Part shown: positions 28,448 through 33,212 of the stretch, in pieces
Position numbering within the stretch: the stretch's first letter is position 1
How the letters are laid out: every line of letters begins with the position of its first letter
Assembly (NCBI GenBank): GCA_018830525.1
Contig: JAHJSH010000003.1
Coordinates: 1 to 33,212, forward strand
DNA length: 33,212 bases
Reading direction: 5' to 3'
Source: Nanobdellota archaeon
GTDB lineage: Archaea > Nanobdellota > Nanobdellia > Pacearchaeales > GW2011-AR1
Program-made: the position numbers and the translations under genes
The notes under the pieces: generated by a model
Seen by the model: the letters and a program-made list of their open reading frames with translations, nothing else
Told to the model about the DNA's origin: nothing
Database searches by the model: none

Positions 28448-31027
28448 TTAATTGAAACTGTTTTCTTTTCGGGGCTTTTCTATAGGTGTTGTTTCTTCCT
28501 CCCCTTCAAGTTCTTCTATAACTTCAACGTCACTTTCAGGTTCTTCTATGGGCTCTTCTTCAGTTTCTCCTTCATTCATATCTTTAGTATTTTCTAAAAT
28601 ATCTTCTTTTATTTCTTCTAATTTTTCTTGCTCGATAGTTTTCCTTTCTTCAATTTCTTCTTCAATAGATTCTTTATTGTCTAAAGGCTCTATTTTGGGA
28701 TTGTCTTCGGGAGTATTTGGTATTGAAGTCTCATCTTTTACTGCTTCAGAGTTATCTTCAACTTCATCTACGGATTCTCCCTTTTCTAGTTTTTGTACTA
28801 ATTCAGAGATTTCTTTTGCGACATCGGCATTTACGGAGATTGAATCAATTCCTTGTTTGACTAGGAACTTTACCATTTCTTTGTTTGAGCCGGCTTGTCC
28901 GCAAATTGATGTTTCCACTTTTTGTTTTTTACATTCTCTGATTACTCTCGAAAGTTGTTTTAGAACTGCCCAGTTTGTCTCATCATAAATATTTTGGACT
29001 TCTTCGTTTCCCCTGTCGACTGCTAAGGTGAACTGTGTTAAGTCGTTTGTTCCAAATGAGATGAAATCGATTTTTTCTTCGCAAATATCTTTGATTAGAA
29101 TTGATGCGGCAGGTGTTTCAATCATTACTCCGAATTGGACATTATCCATTTTTAATTCATTAAATATTGCTCGTGCTTTTTTTACTTCATCGACAGAGAT
29201 TACTTGTGGAAACATTACTCCGAATTTGTGGCCCTTGTCAGCAAGTTCTTTAATGGCTCCGAGTTCTGCTTTGAATATTCCGGGATGTTTTAATGAGAAT
29301 CGTATTCCATGGTCTCCGAGCATTGGATTTTTTTCTATTTCTTTTGATGCTCCTTCAAGATTGGAATATTCATCACTTCGTATATCTGATGATCTTACCC
29401 AGATTGGTTTCCCAATAAACGTATCTGCTATTTTTCCAAGTCCTTTCTTTAACATTTCCTTGTATTCATCTAGCTTATTTTCTTTTTCATAGGCTATTGG
29501 ATGTTTCCCCCCCATTGCAATGAGTCCTTCAAGTCTTACCAACCCAACCCCATCCGCTTGTGTTTTTGCTGCTCGTTCCGCGAATTGTGGGAGGTCTACA
29601 AGAACTTTTATTTTAATTTTGGTATCAACGACTGGGAGGATTTCTACTTTTACGTCTTTTGCTTTTCCGGCGTATACTTTTCCATTTGAACCGTCTACCG
29701 TAATTTCATCACCTTCGTGTAATACTTCTAGCGCGGTTTGTGCTCCGACTACTGCTGGTATACCCATTTCTCGTGATACGATTGCAGCGTGTGCGGTTGC
29801 TCCGCCTTCTGAAGTTACTATCGCCGCAGCTTTTTGCATGGAGACTACCATGTCTGGGTTGGTCATTGTCGTAACTAAAATATCTCCATCTTTAATTTTT
29901 CCGAGGTCTGCCATTGAATGGATTATTTTTACAATTCCCGAAGCAACACCAGGGGAAGCAGCCATACCTTCGGTTAAAATCTGTCCTTCAAGCTCAACTT
30001 CTTTTTCGTTTCCGGTTTTCTTGATTAATGTTGTTATTGGTCTTGTTTGTAAGATGTAAATTTCTTCGCCTTCAATTGCGAATTCAATGTCTTGAGGTTT
30101 CTTGTAATGGTTTTCTAGCTTTATTGCGAACTCGGCTAGTTGTTTTAATTCATAAGTTTTTAGAACTCTTTGTTTTGATTTTTCTGGAGTTAACTGAATA
30201 GTTTTTGTTTGTCCTCCCGAAGTTCGGATAATTGCTAATTTTTTATCTGCTATACTTTCATTGATTAATTCTAGGTTTCTTGTTAGGGTGTGTTGATCGG
30301 GTTTTATTCTTCCAGAGACGATTCCTTCCCCCTGACCAAAAACTGCCTCAATCATAATTTCTTCATTATTTTTTATGGGGTTTCGGGAGAACATTACTCC
30401 TGACTTATCAGAGTTAATCATTTTTTGGACTACTGATGCGAGTCCTACTAAATCATCGAAGCCTTTTTTCTTCCGGTAGTAGAGTGAACGTGCGGTGAAA
30501 ATTGAAGCCATGCATTTTTTGACTGTTTCGATTAATTCTTTATTTCCTTTTATATTGATAAATGATTCTTGTTGTCCTGCGAAACTTGCGTCTCCGAGGT
30601 CTTCTGCGGTTGCTGAGCTTCGAACTGAAACGAAAACTGGTTCTCGCGAGGATCTTAAGATTGCTAATGCTCCTGGTGAACTTTTTAACCCGTCAAGGTC
30701 TACGTTGAAATGATCGTATGCTTCCAGGATTTCATCTTCTAATTTCTTCGGCATTTCTGAATTGATGATTACATTTCTGATTTCTTCGGATTTTTTTGTT
30801 AAATCATCTGTATTATCCACGTCTATTCTGTTTAGGAGTTCTCTGATTTTGTCTTGTATCTTGGTTTCTTTTAAGAAATAATAAAATGCGTCGGTTGTTA
30901 TGACGAAAGCTTGTGGGACGGGGAATTTTAGGTTGTACATCTCTCCGAGATTTGCGCCTTTTCCTCCTACGAGTTTGATGTCCTTAGAAGAAAGGTCTGA
31001 GAGCCATGCAATATATCTATCACCCAT
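28448..31027 (-). CDS. ppsA: Phosphoenolpyruvate synthase with acidic C-terminal tail
   Basis: 859 residues. The ATP-grasp/PPDK N-terminal domain begins YIAWLSDL...LVGGKGANLGEM and has VSVRSSATAEDLGDASFAGQ split by ordinary residues. The phosphohistidine domain has the catalytic His in GGATAHAAIVSREMGIPAVV (about 405-424). The PEP/pyruvate TIM barrel ends in SICGQAGS with the catalytic Cys near 710. It makes PEP from pyruvate, ATP and water, the entry to gluconeogenesis. Archaeal PpsA usually ends near residue 750-800. Here about 100 further residues are strongly acidic (for example EGETEEEPIEEPESDVE) and probably disordered. Confidence 0.93.
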   Translation of the reverse strand: MGDRYIAWLSDLSSKDIKLVGGKGANLGEMYNLKFPVPQAFVITTDAFYYFLKETKIQDKIRELLNRIDVDNTDDLTKKSEEIRNVIINSEMPKKLEDEILEAYDHFNVDLDGLKSSPGALAILRSSREPVFVSVRSSATAEDLGDASFAGQQESFINIKGNKELIETVKKCMASIFTARSLYYRKKKGFDDLVGLASVVQKMINSDKSGVMFSRNPIKNNEEIMIEAVFGQGEGIVSGRIKPDQHTLTRNLELINESIADKKLAIIRTSGGQTKTIQLTPEKSKQRVLKTYELKQLAEFAIKLENHYKKPQDIEFAIEGEEIYILQTRPITTLIKKTGNEKEVELEGQILTEGMAASPGVASGIVKIIHSMADLGKIKDGDILVTTMTNPDMVVSMQKAAAIVTSEGGATAHAAIVSREMGIPAVVGAQTALEVLHEGDEITVDGSNGKVYAGKAKDVKVEILPVVDTKIKIKVLVDLPQFAERAAKTQADGVGLVRLEGLIAMGGKHPIAYEKENKLDEYKEMLKKGLGKIADTFIGKPIWVRSSDIRSDEYSNLEGASKEIEKNPMLGDHGIRFSLKHPGIFKAELGAIKELADKGHKFGVMFPQVISVDEVKKARAIFNELKMDNVQFGVMIETPAASILIKDICEEKIDFISFGTNDLTQFTLAVDRGNEEVQNIYDETNWAVLKQLSRVIRECKKQKVETSICGQAGSNKEMVKFLVKQGIDSISVNADVAKEISELVQKLEKGESVDEVEDNSEAVKDETSIPNTPEDNPKIEPLDNKESIEEEIEERKTIEQEKLEEIKEDILENTKDMNEGETEEEPIEEPESDVEVIEELEGEEETTPIEKPRKENSFN

Positions 31028-31054
31028 ACGAAAAAATCTTTAGATTTTTGAGAA

Positions 31055-31073
31055 CTAATGGCTCTGCCATTAG
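31055..31073. repeat. Hairpin upstream of ppsA
   Basis: CTAATGG-ctctg-CCATTAG lies 28 nt before the ppsA start codon on the minus strand, with AAAAATC-ttta-GATTTTT even closer (about 31032-31049). They may be leader structures of ppsA or further REP-like units. Confidence 0.4.
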
Positions 31074-31129
31074 ATAATCTTAATCAATTGTCTCCAAGAT
31101 TTAATATCACCCATGATTGTTGATGGGGC

Positions 31130-31248
31130 AAAGATTATATAAATGTTATTGTGGCTGTTTAGCTAAATAGTCTTACGGCAAAGCCGTGCGAGGAAATCGG
31201 TCGCGCTTCGCTTGCTGCGATTCCAAAGATTATATAAATGTTATTGTG
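31130..31248 (+). repeat. 24-nt direct repeat carrying a TATA box, around a REP-like unit
   Basis: AAAGATTATATAAATGTTAT plus TGTG occurs at 31130-31153 and again, identical, at 31225-31248. The 71 nt between them hold ACGGC-aaa-GCCGT (31175-31187) and GCTTGCTGCGA, both also seen in the repeat at 20900-21015. The second copy's TATATAA lies 26 nt before the PIN gene, so the promoter itself is duplicated. Confidence 0.7.
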
Positions 31249-31259
31249 ATTATTTTTAC

Positions 31260-32117
31260 ATGGATATGAAAAAAATTGGTGTTGTTTTTATTTTGGGAAG
31301 TATTTTTCTTTCTTTGGCGAACCTTACTTTTACTGGGGCTGTTGTTGGTTCGGGTCATTCTGTTGGATATTGGAGTCTTGTTGCTATAGTTTCTTTTGTT
31401 GTGGGGGTCTTTTTATTAGTTAGTGGATCTAGGTTGGAAACGATTGTTGGTGGATTTCGGGTTAGTGATTCTAAGGTTGTTTCGAAAGAGAAGATATTCA
31501 GAACTTTTGAGAAAAATTTCCCTTATGCTGCTCCTGCAGTTGTTTTAGATACTTCTTTTTTAATTTCTTATTCTAATAATCGGAGAGAAATGGTTGATTA
31601 TTTGAAATCTCATACCGATGTTATTGTTCCCGAAGAAGTTATTAATGAATTTAATGATACGGACCAGAAGTTTATCAAGGATTATTTGAGAAAAGAAACT
31701 AAGCGACCTGATGAGAGTTATAAAAAGTATATTGATCATGCTTGGGAAGTTCTTAATACTGGGAAAAAAGCGACTTTTTATGATATTTTGATTGGGGAAG
31801 AGGATATGCCTCCAGAAGGATCTGAGATTCGTAAAGAATATGCCTTGGCGATTAATGATCTTAAGACATTTATTATCAAAGATGGAAAAAGTGTTAATGA
31901 AGAGAGTATACGTAAAAAGGCGAAAAAACATTGGCCTGTTAGTGATGCTGATGTGGCGGTTTTGGCGGTTACGATGGATTACGAAGCGAAAGGTAAGAGG
32001 TCTATGATAATGGAGAAAGATTCAGATTTTAAAGAAGCCTTGAAATATATGCAGAGAAATGATAATGTTCAGGGGATTTCATGTTTTGATGCTTATGGTA
32101 AAGTTTATAGTGAGTAG
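31260..32117 (+). CDS. Membrane-anchored PIN-domain ribonuclease
   Basis: 286 residues. Two membrane helices (5-27 and 38-56) are followed by a cytosolic PIN domain: VVLDTSFLISY with D97, then VPEEVINEFN, VSDADVAVLAV and IMEKDSDFKEAL, which supply the acidic cluster for metal-dependent RNA cleavage. A stretch of about 90 residues between strands is longer than in toxin-type PINs. I chose ATG 31260 because the TATA in the second direct repeat lies 26 nt upstream; the frame is open further upstream but that part lies in the promoter. It is not paired with an antitoxin, so housekeeping RNA processing at the membrane is more likely. Confidence 0.8.
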   Translation: MDMKKIGVVFILGSIFLSLANLTFTGAVVGSGHSVGYWSLVAIVSFVVGVFLLVSGSRLETIVGGFRVSDSKVVSKEKIFRTFEKNFPYAAPAVVLDTSFLISYSNNRREMVDYLKSHTDVIVPEEVINEFNDTDQKFIKDYLRKETKRPDESYKKYIDHAWEVLNTGKKATFYDILIGEEDMPPEGSEIRKEYALAINDLKTFIIKDGKSVNEESIRKKAKKHWPVSDADVAVLAVTMDYEAKGKRSMIMEKDSDFKEALKYMQRNDNVQGISCFDAYGKVYSE

Positions 32118-32247
32118 GGTTGCCCCATTTAACTCTTGTAGTGTGATATATAGGTTGTAATATGGTATATTGTATCATATAGGTTTTAAGAAATAAAAAA
32201 TGTGAAATTTTTTTGTTGAGGATTTTAAGAAATTTTTTTAAGAAATA

Positions 32248-32285
32248 AAAAAGCACGTACCAGGTTAATAGTGGGGGTGCTTTTT
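32248..32285. terminator. Bidirectional hairpin terminator
   Basis: AAAAAGCAC (32248-32256) pairs with GTGCTTTTT (32277-32285) over 20 nt. A/T runs flank both sides, so it can end the PIN transcript on the plus strand and the small membrane-protein transcript on the minus strand. The rest of the gap 32118-32247 is AT-rich with TTTTAAGAAAT repeated three times but no gene. Confidence 0.6.
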
Positions 32286-32288
32286 GTG

Positions 32289-32525
32289 TTAGTTGGCTGC
32301 GAAGTAGAGTAGAGCAGAAAATAGAGTTATTAGGATCCATATGGGCGATACAAACCAGGTTGTCGTTGTTTCAACCTTCTTGCCTGCTTTTCTTTTACCT
32401 TCTTTTACTAGCTCATTTGCTTTTTCTTTACTAATTCGCTTTTTGGTTACTGCATCATAATATCTTTTTTGACGACTTACTGGGAGAATGATTTCTCCTC
32501 CGGTAAAACCTTTTCTTGCAATCAT
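32289..32525 (-). CDS. Small unknown membrane protein
   Basis: 78 residues: a basic cytosolic part (SRQKRYYDAVTKKRISKEKA) and one C-terminal membrane helix (WFVSPIWILITLFSALLYFA). AAAGGATG lies about 10 nt before the ATG. A terminator-like hairpin lies downstream. I recognise no family; tail-anchored topology is inferred. Confidence 0.6.
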   Translation of the reverse strand: MIARKGFTGGEIILPVSRQKRYYDAVTKKRISKEKANELVKEGKRKAGKKVETTTTWFVSPIWILITLFSALLYFAAN

Positions 32526-32555
32526 TTATTCACATCCTTTCACGAGGTTAAAAGA

Positions 32556-32589
32556 AAAGCCCTAACTCGATGTTTTGAGAAAGGGCTTT
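32556..32589 (-). terminator. Terminator after the MORN gene
   Basis: AAAGCCCT (32556-32563) pairs with AGGGCTTT (32582-32589). On the minus strand the stem is followed by TTCTTTTAA. It lies 11 nt past the MORN stop codon. Confidence 0.55.
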
Positions 32590-32599
32590 AGGTTAATAT

Positions 32600-33212
32600 T
32601 TATTCTGTAATTGGTTTTCCTACGAATTGTCCTTTTTCCCAGAGACCTTCTTGGACGGTTCCATCGGGGTGCGTCATTTTTCCGAAACCATGTGGTCGTT
32701 CGTATGTCCAAGTGCCTGGGGGTGGTGGTTCAGTTATACCAAGGATTTTCGCATCACCATTCCATTCGCCTTCATATCTGTGGCCATCTGGATAATTAAT
32801 TGTTCCAGATTTTGTTTCGCCACTGAAAATCCCAGTTAGGATAGTTCCATCTTTACCTGTAAAGGTGCCTTTGTATTCAAGGCCTTTCTTGAATTCTCCA
32901 ACAAAAATTCCATTAGCCATATAGTGGGTTACTTGTCCTTCAGGGAAACCATTTGCAAATTGACCAACATATTTAGTGCCATCAGGTAATGTAAATGTTC
33001 CTTGCCCTTCTTGTTTACCATCTTTCCATTGGCCCACATATTTTTTGCCATCTGTCCAGGTGTAAGTTCCTTGCCCATTATATTTACCATTTGCAAATTG
33101 ACCAACATATACTGTCCCATCAGGTAATGTAAGCGTCCCTTGCCCGTGTCGTTTTCCGAATGAATGATTGCCACTATATGTTTGACCACCTAACCAAACA
33201 TAATCTCCATAA
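32600..33212 (-). CDS. MORN-repeat protein, C-terminal part (5' end outside window)
   Basis: The frame is open from the window edge to the stop at 32600, about 204 residues. At least eight MORN repeats (PF02493) of the type GQGTxTxPDGTxYxGQFxNG are visible: GQGTLTLPDGTVYVGQF, GQGTYTWTDGKKYVGQW, GQGTFTLPDGTKYVGQF, then more divergent ones, ending HGFGKMTHPDGTVQEGLWEK. MORN repeats form beta-hairpin solenoids that bind proteins or membranes, and in bacteria and eukaryotes are often fused to enzymes. What lies N-terminal is not visible. Confidence 0.85.
   Translation of the reverse strand, partial: YGDYVWLGGQTYSGNHSFGKRHGQGTLTLPDGTVYVGQFANGKYNGQGTYTWTDGKKYVGQWKDGKQEGQGTFTLPDGTKYVGQFANGFPEGQVTHYMANGIFVGEFKKGLEYKGTFTGKDGTILTGIFSGETKSGTINYPDGHRYEGEWNGDAKILGITEPPPPGTWTYERPHGFGKMTHPDGTVQEGLWEKGQFVGKPITE

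Noticed and set aside
28452-30059. Long open frames on the plus strand opposite ppsA
   Set aside because: They are antisense shadows of a clear PEP synthase and are Ser/Pro-rich without any domain.
31212-31259. Upstream extension of the PIN protein
   Set aside because: It runs through the direct repeat and TATA box; leaderless start at 31260 fits the promoter spacing and a normal membrane-helix N-terminus.
32929-33189. Separate 86-residue minus-strand gene
   Set aside because: It is an alternate frame of the MORN repeats; the true frame continues through this region to the window edge.

Overview
The window looks archaeal and probably comes from a DPANN genome of the Pacearchaeota/Woesearchaeota type. 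The DNA is AT-rich. Most genes have a TATA-like box (TTTAAATA or TTTATAAA type) centred about 25-28 nt before an ATG with no leader, GltX is of the archaeal type, and there is a DUF134/DUF5320 pair. Many products are small, secreted or unassignable. The exact lineage is inference.

The left part (1-8047) starts with the 3' end of an IS200/IS605 transposase and its hairpin. A DUF1846 protein follows, then a DUF5320-DUF134 regulator pair behind a near-perfect palindrome, then a thioredoxin-DsbD/CcdA-like membrane protein. Next is a tight operon whose parts look like a split glycolate/D-lactate dehydrogenase: a CCG-domain subunit, an unknown protein, a GlcD-like FAD subunit, an HD hydrolase, a NYN nuclease and a two-[4Fe-4S] subunit.

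The centre (8048-14729) is the most interesting part. It reads as an archaeal integron. A tyrosine recombinase (13926-14729, +) sits 86 nt from a candidate attI core (13833-13839). To its left, four attC-like structured sites (8048-8121, 8502-8593, 9183-9284, 9869-9970) end four cassettes. Three are small one-gene cassettes on the minus strand, pointing away from the recombinase: a PQ-loop/SemiSWEET-like protein, a TrmO-like tRNA methyltransferase and a DUF6326-like membrane protein. Each has its own TATA box. The fourth, next to attI, is about 4 kb and carries a restriction-modification island (RHH protein, DNA methyltransferase, trypsin-like protease, TdeIII-like endonuclease) with elaborate repeats at both ends. 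Every cassette is bracketed by its own inverted repeat of 13-14 nt, and the 5' arm always lies exactly 4 nt from the recombination core. I know of no description of this. The recombinase lacks the extra segment typical of bacterial IntI.

The right part (14726-33212) holds archaeal glutamyl-tRNA synthetase and a pair of genes for a membrane protein and a MopE-repeat surface protein. Several DPANN-style unknowns follow, then a TIM-barrel xylose-isomerase-like protein, a secreted protein with a calcium-binding-type repeat, a nucleotidyltransferase-HEPN fusion, and PEP synthase with an unusual acidic tail. The end has a membrane-anchored PIN nuclease, a small membrane protein and a MORN-repeat protein cut by the window edge. 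Mosaic REP-like hairpin repeats lie between several of these genes. No tRNA, rRNA or CRISPR array was seen.
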